The notes: generated from the letters alone by a model not told the origin. Positions 45,559 through 55,021 are shown, counted from the stretch's first letter. The stretch is 64,000 nucleotides of DNA from Yersinia enterocolitica (GCA_002082245.2 NBTC02000001.1:174609-238608); one strand, 5' to 3'. Numbers and translations: made by a program.

Positions 45559-45946
45559 GCAAAAGTAGACCAAGGGATCGGGGAATTATGGTGTAAAAGT
45601 GCACCACCCTGATTATTGATAAACTCTCCGTTTTTACGGAGATTTCCTTGGATGCTGTGCATGGAAACCATACTTAAAGTCAGAAGGCTTTCTCTTAAAC
45701 AGGGGCTCTCTCAGAGAGCCATAGCCAAACAGCTACAAATATCTCGTCATATCGTCAGTAAATACCTCGCAATCGAGACTAAAGAGCCACCAACTTATAA
45801 GCGGACGCAGACTCACTATCCCAAACTGGGTGAATTCATTTCAGTATTAACACAACGGTTAACTGATGAGGCCAAACTCCCTGCCAAACAACGATTAACG
45901 GCCAGACGTCACTTTGAAAAACTCAGAACGGAGGGGTACCTGAGGT
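45559..45946 (+). pseudogene. istA: IS21-family istA fragment
   Basis: Leader AGACCAAGGGATCGGGG and an istA start at 45651 (METILKVRRLSLKQGLSQRAIAKQ, HTH), open for about 98 codons to RLTARRHFEKLRTEGY. A scrap of an IS3 end then replaces the rest. Its left terminal bases lie at 43935-43949, on the other side of ISL3. Confidence 0.88.
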
Positions 45947-45972
45947 GGCCAGTTTTTGTTGACCACTACAGT
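45947..45972 (+). mobile_element. IS3 terminal scrap
   Basis: GGTGGCCAGTTTTTGTTGAC plus CACTACA, the last 26 bases of the IS3 type found at 29023-29341. It joins the IS21 fragment to a group II intron fragment. Confidence 0.8.
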
Positions 45973-46303
45973 CGGAATATCGAGGTTTTATCCAGTACTA
46001 TCTGATGGGACTCAATGCCCATCGGCTCTGGAATGTTCACCGGGTTATGCGGCAATCACTGTTGGGAACTCTGGCGAATAAACATAAAAACACGGTAGCA
46101 AAGGTGGCCCACCGCCTGAAAACTGAGGTATCTGTGGGTGGGAAGACCATCAAAGCCTTACAGGTAGTCCGACACCAGACACAGGAAAAAAGACCTCTGG
46201 TGGCCACATTTGGTGGTTTGTCACTGGCATGGCAAAAAGATGCAATCATCACGGATAATCCCAAGCAGGTATTCAATGGATTATGCAGTGAAATTGTGTC
46301 GAG
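45973..46303 (+). pseudogene. Group II intron reverse transcriptase, C-terminal part 1
   Basis: The frame EYRGFIQYYLMGLNAHRLW through MRQSLLGTLANKHKNTVAKV and FGGLSLAWQK is the X/maturase region of a bacterial group II intron protein. The reverse transcriptase domain is missing upstream. An IS66 element inserted at 46304 splits the gene in the GTGTCGAG target; the reading continues in register at 48731. Confidence 0.9.
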
Positions 46304-46383
46304 GTAATAGTACGGTGAACTCACATTCCAATTAATTTTCGTCTGGGTAACATGCCGTTATGTTCATCAGACGGAGAAGTAAA

Positions 46384-46701
46384 ATGCCTAAACACTATAC
46401 CCCTGAGTGTAAAATACACCACCTTGAGGCATGGCGGGCCAGCGGGCTGACTCGCCGTCAGTACTGTCAATCTCAGGGGATCAGTGAGGGGACCTTCAAG
46501 CACTGGCCTTCCCAAACAAAAAATAAATATAATCCCTCTCCCGGACTGCCCTCCGTCCTCCCGGTTCAGATAGCACGACCTTTACCGATTGATTCGTTGA
46601 CCGACCCGGTCATGCTTTACCTCCCCGGGGGCTGCAGAGTGGCCTGCCAACCCGCTCAACTGGGTGATGTCTTCAAGGCCCTCAACTATGCTCAAGCCTG
46701 A
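46384..46701 (+). CDS. tnpA: IS66 accessory protein TnpA
   Basis: 105 aa, same product as at 16130-16447, with the GGAGAAG ribosome site before MPKHYTPEC. Confidence 0.9.
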   Translation: MPKHYTPECKIHHLEAWRASGLTRRQYCQSQGISEGTFKHWPSQTKNKYNPSPGLPSVLPVQIARPLPIDSLTDPVMLYLPGGCRVACQPAQLGDVFKALNYAQA

Positions 46702-47056
46702 ACACCTGTTCCTGGCCGTCAAACCCGTCGATATGCGCCGCGGGATCGACACACTGACGCAATACGTCCAAGAGACCCTCAACGCATCCTGGCACGAGGG
46801 GGCCGCCTTCGTCTTTGCCAACAAACCGAAAACGCGCATCAAGGTGCTCCGCTGGGATAAGCACGGGGTCTGGCTCTGTGCCCGGCGCCTGCACCAGGGG
46901 CACTTCATCTGGCCCCGAGCAAACGACATCGCGTGGTCTTTGACCCCAGACCAGTTTGAATGGCTGATCACGGGGATTGACTGGCAAAAAATGCACGGTC
47001 ACGACCTGTCTCGCTGGGTGCACCCGCCAGAAAATAAATCGGGCTCGTCTCAGTAA
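46688..47056 (+). CDS. tnpB: IS66 accessory protein TnpB
   Basis: 122 aa, same product as at 15775-16143 (PVDMRRGIDTL; RWDKHGVWLCARRL). Overlaps tnpA by 14 bases. Confidence 0.92.
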   Translation: MLKPEHLFLAVKPVDMRRGIDTLTQYVQETLNASWHEGAAFVFANKPKTRIKVLRWDKHGVWLCARRLHQGHFIWPRANDIAWSLTPDQFEWLITGIDWQKMHGHDLSRWVHPPENKSGSSQ

Positions 47057-47084
47057 AATAAAACACCTTACCCACTGATAATAA

Positions 47085-48670
47085 ATGGATATCCATGCTG
47101 TTGCAGGTATAATAGACAGCATGGATATCTCCGTTCTCTCGACCACAAATGACATCGACCAACTTCGCACTCTGGCTTTTACCATGGTGCAGTCACTCAT
47201 GGCTCGAGATGCACTTATCCAGGAAAAAGAGCACCGTATCCGGTTGCTTGAAGAAGCATTGATGTTGGCTCGTCAACAGCGCTTCGGACGAAAAGGTGAA
47301 GCCCTCTCTGGGCTACAGCGTTCGCTCTTTGAAGAAGACACTGACGCCGATATTGCCGCCGCTCAAACCCAGTTGGACGCTCTGTTACCCAAAGACCGGT
47401 CAGATGAGACTAAAACCATCGTTTAACGCCCGTCCGCAAACCGCTGGCAGAACACCTCCCTCGTGTTGAGAAAGTGATGGCTCCCACATCAGACCACTGC
47501 CCTGATTGTGGGCATACGCTGCGCTTCATGCGTGATGAAATCAGCGAGCGGTTAGATTATATTCCGGCCCGCTTTGTCGTTAATCGTTATATCCGTCCCC
47601 AATACAGTTGCGATGGCTGCCAAACCGTGGTCTCTGCTTCCCTGCCTGCGACTCTCATCCCCAAAGGGCTGCCTGAGGTCGGATTGGTCACACAGGTTGT
47701 GGTCAGCAAATACCGGGATTACCAACCGCTCTATCGTCAACACCCCATCTTTACCCGCAGTGGTGTGGACATCCCTGTCAGTACGCTGGCCGGTTGGGTC
47801 GGTACTGCGGGTGTTGCACTGGAGCCACTGGTTGCATTGATGCGTCTGGAATTGCTGAAAAGAACGGTGTTACATGCCGATGAAACTCCGCTGCTGATAC
47901 TGGATGCCAAACAGGGGGGCAAAGCCCGCAAAGGTTATCTGTGGGCCTACGTCAGTGGGGAAAAGACGGGACCCGCCATCGTCTGCTTCGACAGCCAACC
48001 CGGGCGAGCAGCGAAATATCCACAAGCGTACCTGAGCGGCTGGCGTGGTAATCTGGTGAGCGACGGCTACGCCGCCTATCATCCCCTGAACAATGGGGGT
48101 GAAGTCGTCAACGTGGCCTGCTGGGCGCATGTGCGGCGGGGCTTTGCGGACCTGTTCAAAGCCAATCAGGACCCGCGTGCAGAAACAGCCTTGAAGATGA
48201 TTGGCCAGCTTTATAAGTTGGAAAAGAGTATCCGACACCGACCGGTCGATAAAATTCGGCAGTGGCGACAACGGTACTCGAAGCCCAGGCTGGAGGCCTT
48301 GTGGGTCTGGCTGGCGTGCCAGGTTAAAGCTTGTGCGCCGGGTTCGGCGTTATATAAAGCTATCCAATATGCGCTGAATCACAAAATCGCACTTTGCCGG
48401 TTCGTGGATGATGGCGAATTACCGCTGGACAACAACCGGTGTGAGCGCGCCATCAGGCCAGTGGTGATGGGGCGGTCGAACGGGCTGTTTGCGGGGTCAT
48501 TGGCGGCGGGTCAACGCGCAGCCAACATCATGAGTCTGCTGGAAACCGCGCGGCTGAACGGTCTTGAGCCGTACGCGTGGTTGAAATCGGTGCTGACGCG
48601 TTTACCGGAATGGCCGGAAGAGCGCCTGCACGAACTGTTACCCTTCGCAGAAAACACCTTCACCGACTAA
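47085..48670 (+). pseudogene. tnpC: IS66 transposase TnpC, frameshifted
   Basis: Same sequence as the intact tnpC at 14163-15746 except for a patch near 47405-47430. There GCTGAAAAGCGTTC is replaced by ACTAAAACCATCGTTT, a net gain of two bases that ends the frame after SDETKTIV. The rest (47474-48670) is open and includes the whole catalytic core but lacks the N-terminal region. Confidence 0.92.
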
Positions 48671-48730
48671 CCGGTTCTGTGTCATGCAGAACCAACCTCT
48701 TACGTCAATGTGAGTTCACCGTACTATTAC

Positions 48731-49026
48731 GTGTCGAGACTACTGGCACAGACTTGTGAACTCTGCGGAGACACAGATGGACCATTTGAAGTTCATCACA
48801 TTCGCAGATTAAGCGATCTAAACCAGCCAGGGCGCCAGAATAAACCCATATGGGTCAAAATCATGGCATCAAGGCGACGCAAAACAATCGTCGTCTGTGT
48901 CAGATACCATGAAGACATTCACAGGGTACGTACAGCCAAAGATCAGGAGAGATGATACTGGAAAGCCGGATGAGATCGAAAGACTCATGTCCGGTTTGGA
49001 GAGAGGGTGACTGGAAAAGTACCGGG
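48731..49026 (+). pseudogene. Group II intron part 2: HNH domain and domain V
   Basis: Continues the intron protein as SRLLAQTCELCGDTDGPF, with the HNH endonuclease signature CELCG, EVHHIRRLSDL and RRRKTIVVCVRYHEDIH, ending at 48955. Downstream, 48963-48997 folds as intron domain V (AGC triad near 48964-48966, GAAA-type loop near 48978, complementary CCGGA / TCCGG arms). The intron's last bases are cut at 49027 by IS256. Confidence 0.9.
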
Positions 49027-50341
49027 GACCCTGTAAATAATTCTGTGTAACTGCCACCGTATTAAAGGTGATCGCTCAGGCGGTCACCGAACTCGATAAT
49101 AAAACGGCTCATCGCCAGCCGCCAGTTCTGGATCGGCATACTCCATTTTTTCGACGCATCCTTGATCGCCAGATAAATAACTTTTCGTACCGAGTCGTCT
49201 GTCGGGAACACCTTGCGCTTCTTGATGGCTGCGCGGATCACGCTGTTTAGTGACTCGATGGCATTCGTTGTGTAGATGGCCTTGCGGATATCGGGTGGAT
49301 AGCCGAAGAACGTATTGAGATTTTCCCAGTGTGCACGCCAGCTTTTGCTGATTTGCGGGTATTTGTCGTCCCAGGCAACCGCGAAGTTATCCAGTGCCAT
49401 CAGCGCCGCCTCTTCTGTCGGAGCCTGATATACCGTTTTCAGCCCGCCGGTGACGGCTTTGTAATCCTTCCACGAGACGTATTTCAGGCTGTTGCGCACC
49501 ATATGAATGATGCACAGCTGGATGTGAGTCTGCGGATACACGCTGTTTATCGCATCCGGGAAGCCCTTCAGTCCGTCCACGCAGGCAATCAGGATATCCT
49601 GAAGCCCCCGGTTTTTAAGCTCTGTCAGCACACTGAGCCAGAACTTCCCCCCTTCATTTTCTGCCAGCCACATGCCCAGCAGTTCTTTCTGGCCTTCTGT
49701 ATTAATGCCCAGAGCAAGGAAGACGGCTTTGTTAATCACGCAGCCACCCTGGCGAACCTTCACCACAATACAGTCAAGATAAACAATGGGATACAGTGCA
49801 TCCAGAGGTCTATTTTGCCACTCTGTCACCTGTTCTTTAACTGCATCGGTGACTTTAGATATCAGCGTGGGCGACACATCAGCATCGTACATCTCTTTGA
49901 AGGTGGCGACGATTTCACGGGTGGTCATGCCTTTGGCGTACAGGGATAAAATCTGACTGTCCATCTGCGTGATACGCGTCTGATTTTTCTTTATCAGTTG
50001 AGGCTCGAAGGTGTTTTCTCGGTCGCGAGGCGTGTTCAGTTCGATTTCACCGTCGTCGCACAACAACGTTTTGGATGAATAGCCGTTGCGGGTATTCGAG
50101 CCTGCTTTCGGGGCATTTTTCTCATGCCCCAGATGGTCAGTCAGCTCGGCATTGAGCGCCGTTTCGACGGTTAACTTCGTCAGCATGCGGGAAAATGCAT
50201 TGAGGTCGGCTTCGGTTTTAAGGCCTTTAGCCAGTTCAGCCGCGAAGGCCTTGAGTTTCTTTTCGTCCATAATTTGCCTGTCTCCGTTACTGGAGTGAAC
50301 ATACCAAAAACAGGCAATTACACAATTTTAATTACAGTCTC
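49027..50341 (-). mobile_element. IS256-family element, copy 2
   Basis: 1315 bp, same ends and orientation as copy 1 at 32591-33905. It cuts the group II intron on the left and borders the T3SS translocator operon on the right. Confidence 0.93.
49062..50270 (-). CDS. IS256-family (mutator) transposase
   Basis: 402 aa, nearly identical to the product at 32626-33834 (Leu to Phe near residue 9), with the same [13 protein letters not shown] and TTNAIESLNSVIR signatures. Intact. Confidence 0.95.
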   Translation of the reverse strand: MDEKKLKAFAAELAKGLKTEADLNAFSRMLTKLTVETALNAELTDHLGHEKNAPKAGSNTRNGYSSKTLLCDDGEIELNTPRDRENTFEPQLIKKNQTRITQMDSQILSLYAKGMTTREIVATFKEMYDADVSPTLISKVTDAVKEQVTEWQNRPLDALYPIVYLDCIVVKVRQGGCVINKAVFLALGINTEGQKELLGMWLAENEGGKFWLSVLTELKNRGLQDILIACVDGLKGFPDAINSVYPQTHIQLCIIHMVRNSLKYVSWKDYKAVTGGLKTVYQAPTEEAALMALDNFAVAWDDKYPQISKSWRAHWENLNTFFGYPPDIRKAIYTTNAIESLNSVIRAAIKKRKVFPTDDSVRKVIYLAIKDASKKWSMPIQNWRLAMSRFIIEFGDRLSDHL

Positions 50342-50508
50342 GGTGTTGGGTTATATTACAGCAAAAAATGTTGGCCGACTCACCTGAACTGTATTAGATA
50401 CCTCTTTTTGTCGCGGGTCCTATTCAAGATAAATTTCAATTGAATTAATCATCCTCAGTTAATAATAGTGCTATCACAACCGTCCCCCTCAGTGCAGGGA
50501 AAACAATA

Positions 50509-51567
50509 TTAAAACTTCAGATATTCTTTTGCTGATTCCGTCATGGTGGTGATTGTCGACGTCAACAACTTAATAAGGGAATCGTAAAGAGAGTTGGCCG
50601 AACTGTACTTCGTCGTCACCGTCTGACAAGTTGTTTTAATATTTTCCGCTTGTGCATTAAATCCGGTTAGCCAGGCTTGGTATTTTGCTGGGTTCATCGT
50701 AATCGTGCTTTGTGTAGTCAGGTTAAACAAATCACTTACCATTTGTTGTACAGGGCTAAGATCCACTGTAACAACATATCCACTGCTCCCATCTTCAAAT
50801 TCAACCAGTACAACACAATCATCATTAAGGCCTAATGCGGCGGCCCATTTTTTGGCCTCTTCTTCTGTGACCGTTGTGCTAACAATAGACTCGGATTGTT
50901 CAGGGTAGATGACAAACTCAGAATTACACTTTATCGATCGAGTTTGTTGGATAGTAGACAACGTCTCCAATAACTCTATCAATTTAGTGACTTCAAGCTT
51001 GATATTATCACCGGATGCTGACGTAAACTCAGCAAGTTTGGCCTGAATTGCAGTAAATTCCCGCCAGTACTGCGTCTGTTTTTCCACTGCATTTTCAAAA
51101 TTACTTAAATACTCTTCGTTTACGGTATCCATGAGATCTCGGATCTTGTCGCAAATATCCCTATCGGCAATCGAATGAGTTCCGCTGGTAGAGCTACTAA
51201 GAGTGGCCATGAGTAAACTGTCTGTTGATGCTGTTGACATCAGCGCTCCTTCAGTCAGTTCGAGCGCAGCTAAACCTTTCTCATTGAGTTCAAGTATTTT
51301 CACGCTCTGAAATTCATTAAGAAAACGATTGAATAACAACTTTCGTGAAGAAAAATTATCTAAAGAAGGATGGTTGCATCCCTGACTGAGGGTATCACGC
51401 ATTTTTTGTAGCGTTGTCCCTAGCCCTCCTAAACTCTCATTATGGACATTTATCCTTTCAGGTTTGGTGGCTGAGTTAGCAGCCGTTGTCGCAAGGTTAA
51501 CATCGTGTTTATTTCTGGATTCATTTACAAAAACCGGACTATCAGAAATAACTTTAGTGACTACCAT
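50509..51567 (-). CDS. sctA: T3SS needle-tip protein, SipD/IpaD-like
   Basis: 352-aa hydrophilic tip protein that caps the needle and controls insertion of the translocators. It is last in the operon after the SipB- and SipC-like genes, the SPI-1 order. A Ser/Thr/Asn-rich N-terminal third is followed by long helices (NEEYLSNFENAVEKQTQYWREFTAIQAKLAEF, about 150-180, matching the central coiled coil of IpaD) and a closing C-terminal helix ending TESAKEYLKF. The length fits SipD (343) and IpaD (332). No signal peptide. The 168 bases to the IS256 element hold no further gene, so genes normally downstream of sipD (acyl carrier, chaperones, effectors) are absent here. Confidence 0.85.
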   Translation of the reverse strand: MVVTKVISDSPVFVNESRNKHDVNLATTAANSATKPERINVHNESLGGLGTTLQKMRDTLSQGCNHPSLDNFSSRKLLFNRFLNEFQSVKILELNEKGLAALELTEGALMSTASTDSLLMATLSSSTSGTHSIADRDICDKIRDLMDTVNEEYLSNFENAVEKQTQYWREFTAIQAKLAEFTSASGDNIKLEVTKLIELLETLSTIQQTRSIKCNSEFVIYPEQSESIVSTTVTEEEAKKWAAALGLNDDCVVLVEFEDGSSGYVVTVDLSPVQQMVSDLFNLTTQSTITMNPAKYQAWLTGFNAQAENIKTTCQTVTTKYSSANSLYDSLIKLLTSTITTMTESAKEYLKF

Positions 51568-51637
51568 ATTTTTAGCCTTTTATAGAAAGCCCTGCATTTT
51601 ACATAATGACAGGGCTATATTATAAATAATGCATAAA

Positions 51638-52438
51638 TTAGATCTTGCAACCCATGATTGCAGCATCACGCGCCTGCTTAATATCATCAACCATGACCTG
51701 GATCAGTCTAAGCATAAACTCTTTCAACTCTTTGACTTTTTCCGTCTCCTGTCCGGTATTTTCTTTGATAGACTGTGCGATACTACTACTTTGTTCTGCT
51801 ATTTTTTGTTCTGCGGCCGCTATGTGAGTGTAATTACCGGAAACGCCTTGTGCCATATTGTTTAATGACTGCCCGGTAGATTGGAGCATCTGACCGGCGC
51901 TTATACTTTGCTGGGCGGTGCCAGGTCCTTTAAAGGACACAAAGCTACCAATAGACCCTGCGGTAAATGAGGTTGCCCCACCAACAATAGCCCCAGTCAT
52001 CTGGGTCACACCTTGTTCCCTAATACTATCAGCGACACTGCTGACCAACGCCCGAGAGATGAGCGTAAAATCTGAACTAAATTTAGCTAATGCGATATTA
52101 CCATCCTTAACAGCATTCATGATGATCAATAGCATTTCCAAAACATCGGGGGAAAGATTTTCCAGATTATCGAGAATACTCGACAAGTCTGCTTTCAATT
52201 TGACAGTCTCTTCTACAGACAGTCCATGTGTGGGTGAACGGAGTGGAACCCCTGCAGCCAATCCATTAGTTGCACTCTTTAGCGGAAGATTACTCCCTGC
52301 AGTAGCCTCACACAGAGGTAGTGAGGTGATATTTTTTTTCCCTCGAATATTTTCACTATTTGTAAGACCTTGAGTAGAGCCATTTGTGGCATTTGTGGCG
52401 TTTGTATTATTTGTTGCATTTGTATTGTTAATTAACAT
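51638..52438 (-). CDS. sctB: T3SS minor translocator, SipC/IpaC-like, short
   Basis: 266-aa second translocator, expected to form the host-membrane pore with the SipB-like protein. SipC (409 aa) and IpaC (363 aa) are clearly longer. A weakly hydrophobic central span (TGAIVGGATSFTAGSIGSFVSF, about 142-165) is the likely membrane segment. The C-terminal 70 residues form a helix (EKVKELKEFMLRLIQVMVDD). The N-terminus is an odd Asn-Ala-Thr repeat (NNTNATNNTNATNATN, residues 3-18). It lies 10 bases after the SipB-like stop. The shortening affects the region linked to actin and host-cytosol functions in SipC. Confidence 0.75.
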   Translation of the reverse strand: MLINNTNATNNTNATNATNGSTQGLTNSENIRGKKNITSLPLCEATAGSNLPLKSATNGLAAGVPLRSPTHGLSVEETVKLKADLSSILDNLENLSPDVLEMLLIIMNAVKDGNIALAKFSSDFTLISRALVSSVADSIREQGVTQMTGAIVGGATSFTAGSIGSFVSFKGPGTAQQSISAGQMLQSTGQSLNNMAQGVSGNYTHIAAAEQKIAEQSSSIAQSIKENTGQETEKVKELKEFMLRLIQVMVDDIKQARDAAIMGCKI

Positions 52439-52448
52439 ATAACCCCCT

Positions 52449-54197
52449 TTAAACAGTACCTAATCGTTCAATGTTATGAAAGCCAACTTGTAAAGCCTGG
52501 GCTCGCTCAGTAAGCACTGAACACATTGCTTGATTTAATTCTCGCGAATACTCACTTGCTGCCTGAGACTGTTTTGCCAGATCTTTACGAATATTACTCA
52601 GATGCTTGATATCACCTTCATCTATTCCCAAGTCAGCTAACGCATCTGCAGCTTCTTTTTCATTAACACCCGCAAGAATATTTAACGTTGGTGATACAAC
52701 TGTATTCAGCGCTGCGGTAATCGCCTGAACGAGTTGCGCGAGGTGGATAATTTTACTCATTGTGGTGGCAGCTTTACTTGCGGACTCGACAGTTGCTTGA
52801 ACGACCTGAGTCGTTGCTTTTACTGCGGCTGTTGTTGCAGCATTCACGGAAGTCTGTGCGACCTGAGCGGCAGCGCTTGCCGCCCTAGACGCCGCCTGCG
52901 ACATCCCGACACCAACAACAATTGAAGGGAGGATAAGAATAACTGTCGTCAAAATGGCCGAGGTAATTAAAGTACAATATTCTTCGGCTTTTTTTATATC
53001 CTCCTCACTGGCTCCTGATTCTTCTGCGATATATGCAACTAGAGCAGCAAGCGTGTATTTAACAATATAACTGATGCCTTTATTAATTTGATCTGACAAC
53101 CAACTCATTGGGGAAAAATCAATGGTAAACTGTAAAGCGATATCTGTGGCCACAAATGCCGCAGAAGTTATTGCCAAAGCAAGCCCTATCCCTCCGGCAA
53201 GACTCATACCGCCCGATGGAATAGCCGCTATAACACTGACAATGGCGAGAATAGCACCGGCAATCGCTGCAAAAATAGAGAGCCCTTTACGGAGCTTTGC
53301 GGCTGCCAGCTGTTTTTCTTCTATTTCGTTGGAGGTTTCCTTCAACTCATTTAATCTGGCATCATTGACCGCTTTCATGAGTTTAGATTGTGACTTTATA
53401 GACTCAGCATTATTCTCACCGACAGTTTGCAACATCGCAGCAATCAGTTCGATAAAACGCCCAAGGATGTTTTTCTTGGCTTCCGGCGAAGCAATAAACT
53501 GTGATGGGTAGTTTTTTTCAGTTTCTTTTACATCGTTATATGCCTTATTGGCATTATCCGATGCTGTAGCACATGTCGATAGCGCTAACTTATAAGTATC
53601 TTCAGCCTGTGTAAGTTTCCCTGATGTTTTCTTTTCATTTACTTCAGCTTGTCGTTTTAGTAACAACGTCTCCTGATATTCACTATCCTCAGGAGTCAAT
53701 TGACTCAGTTTATCTGTGAGTTCTTGGAGTAATTTTTCAGCGGTTTGGTGCTGTTCCTTTGCCTCAGCAAGTTTATCGGATGCCGTATCGAGTTTTTCAA
53801 CAGCATCGGCTAAATCATCAATAGCAGCCTCAAGCGCATCCGACAGACCCGTATAGGTCGCTTTCATTGCAGTGTAACTGACGATCAACGCCGCCAAATT
53901 ATTCTTAGCATCAACTTCCGACACATCTGAAGCAACCTGCGTCATTTGCCCTAAAAGCAATGTCAATTTAGCCTGACTGGTTAATTGTTCTTTTCCAGCC
54001 GTTGAGGGCTTGGCCAATGTCGGTTGGCCTTCAGTAAGGCTTCTAATAACCTCACTGCCTTTTAGCAGCATCTCGACATCAGCCTGGATGGCATGAGGAC
54101 TATCTGTTGCATTAATACTGTTAGGCAACAGTGCAGCGTTGACATTGGTATTTACGTACAAATTAGCTTTGGCCGGTGAAATAAAGTCTCCACTCAT
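52449..54197 (-). CDS. sctE: T3SS major translocator, SipB/IpaB-like
   Basis: 582-aa pore-forming translocator (SipB 593, IpaB 580). The N-terminal region (about 40-95) carries the chaperone-binding sequence. A long coiled coil (about 100-200, ...KLDTASDKLAEAKEQHQTAEKLL) is followed by two hydrophobic segments (about 305-350, IFAAIAGAILAIVSVIAAI, and 410-430, ILTTVILILPSIVVGVGM) and an amphipathic Ala-rich C-terminal half. It is expected to bind the TPR chaperone encoded at 54521-55021 before secretion. Part of the operon chaperone - mini-paralog - SipB - SipC - SipD. Confidence 0.9.
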   Translation of the reverse strand: MSGDFISPAKANLYVNTNVNAALLPNSINATDSPHAIQADVEMLLKGSEVIRSLTEGQPTLAKPSTAGKEQLTSQAKLTLLLGQMTQVASDVSEVDAKNNLAALIVSYTAMKATYTGLSDALEAAIDDLADAVEKLDTASDKLAEAKEQHQTAEKLLQELTDKLSQLTPEDSEYQETLLLKRQAEVNEKKTSGKLTQAEDTYKLALSTCATASDNANKAYNDVKETEKNYPSQFIASPEAKKNILGRFIELIAAMLQTVGENNAESIKSQSKLMKAVNDARLNELKETSNEIEEKQLAAAKLRKGLSIFAAIAGAILAIVSVIAAIPSGGMSLAGGIGLALAITSAAFVATDIALQFTIDFSPMSWLSDQINKGISYIVKYTLAALVAYIAEESGASEEDIKKAEEYCTLITSAILTTVILILPSIVVGVGMSQAASRAASAAAQVAQTSVNAATTAAVKATTQVVQATVESASKAATTMSKIIHLAQLVQAITAALNTVVSPTLNILAGVNEKEAADALADLGIDEGDIKHLSNIRKDLAKQSQAASEYSRELNQAMCSVLTERAQALQVGFHNIERLGTV

Positions 54198-54239
54198 GGC
54201 GGTTTCTCCTGTGCGGAAAATCGGTTATCACTTCAGTGA

Positions 54240-54524
54240 TCAGGAATCCTTAATTCCCGAACCAGAAGCAGTTACAGTCATTTCCCCCAGTTCTCCAATC
54301 AGCAAATCTACCGCCGCGGAGCCAGACAATTGCTGCGTTATACTAGAGGAAATTTTGCGTAATAGTGGCTGAGTGCCTGATAGAGCGGAGGTGGACGTCC
54401 TTCCTTTCAGCAATACGTCAGCGTCTGCTCTGACAATGTCAGATGAATGTTTTGTCTCAACTGTTTTTTGTAAAATAACATCCATTTGTTGAACCTTTAC
54501 TCCGGAAATAGTGGTATCATTCAT
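54240..54524 (-). CDS. Mini-paralog of translocator N-terminus
   Basis: 94-aa protein between the chaperone and SipB-like genes; its start overlaps the chaperone stop by four bases. Residues 33-75 (VRADADVLLKG, TQPLLRKISS, AVDLLIGELGEM) parallel residues 38-85 of the SipB-like protein (IQADVEMLLKG, GQPTLAKPST, KLTLLLGQMTQV) in the same order and spacing. This is the area that binds the SicA/IpgC-type chaperone in the family. It has no coiled coil or membrane segment, so it is not a translocator itself. It may be a duplicated fragment kept as a chaperone competitor, or an early substrate. SPI-1 and Mxi-Spa have no equivalent gene here. Confidence 0.65.
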   Translation of the reverse strand: MNDTTISGVKVQQMDVILQKTVETKHSSDIVRADADVLLKGRTSTSALSGTQPLLRKISSSITQQLSGSAAVDLLIGELGEMTVTASGSGIKDS

Positions 54525-55021
54525 GATATGTCCTCCCCTACGGTTGAAGAGGGTTTACTTAATAAAGCTAAATAGGTTGTGGCTTTATTGATAAGTTCAT
54601 CATCTTTACTGTTTAATATCACTGACTCGAAACAGTCTTTTGCTATCTCAATATTTTGCAAACAAAGTTGGCATTGCCCCATCAAATAGACAGGGGAATA
54701 ATCAAATTTCGGATCAACGGTAAAACTTAGACCATACAAGTCATATGCCCGCTGATATTGTTTTTTAAGGTGACAAACCGCTGCATATCCTTTTAAATAA
54801 TCGGGATTTTGGAAATCATAAATACAGAGAAACTTGAAAAACAACTCAGCATCATCAAGTCGCCCCTTTTCATAAAAATCATAAGCATATGCGTAAATAC
54901 CTTCCAGGGTATTTTTGGAAACACCTTGAATTTCTGCCATGCTCGCCCCAAGCGATAAAGCAGATTGCATCTGTTCGGCTAATTCATTGGTGTTCTCGAT
55001 CGTAGTATCTACTGAACTCAT
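54521..55021 (-). CDS. sicA: Translocator chaperone, SicA/IpgC-like
   Basis: 166-aa class II chaperone with TPR repeats (SicA 165 aa). The helical repeats GIYAYAYDFYEKGRLDDAELFFKFLCIYD, YLKGYAAVCHLKKQYQRAYDLYGLSFTVDP and YLMGQCQLCLQNIEIAKDCFESVI give three TPRs at about 40-140. It holds the two hydrophobic translocators apart in the cytosol; in SPI-1 and Shigella it also co-activates an AraC-type regulator (InvF/MxiE). First gene of the translocator operon, 152 bases downstream of sctU. Confidence 0.92.
   Translation of the reverse strand: MSSVDTTIENTNELAEQMQSALSLGASMAEIQGVSKNTLEGIYAYAYDFYEKGRLDDAELFFKFLCIYDFQNPDYLKGYAAVCHLKKQYQRAYDLYGLSFTVDPKFDYSPVYLMGQCQLCLQNIEIAKDCFESVILNSKDDELINKATTYLALLSKPSSTVGEDIS

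Larger units (their letters stand above)
46304..48730 (+). mobile_element. IS66-family element, type 2, damaged copy
   Basis: 2427 bp, ends GTAATAGTACGGTGAAC, flanked by the 8-bp duplication GTGTCGAG (46296-46303 and 48731-48738). Near-identical to 14103-16527 but two bases longer in tnpC. Confidence 0.95.

Noticed and set aside
51918..52373. Plus-strand frames opposite the translocator genes
   Set aside because: Shadows of the well-supported translocator coding sequences; no independent signals.
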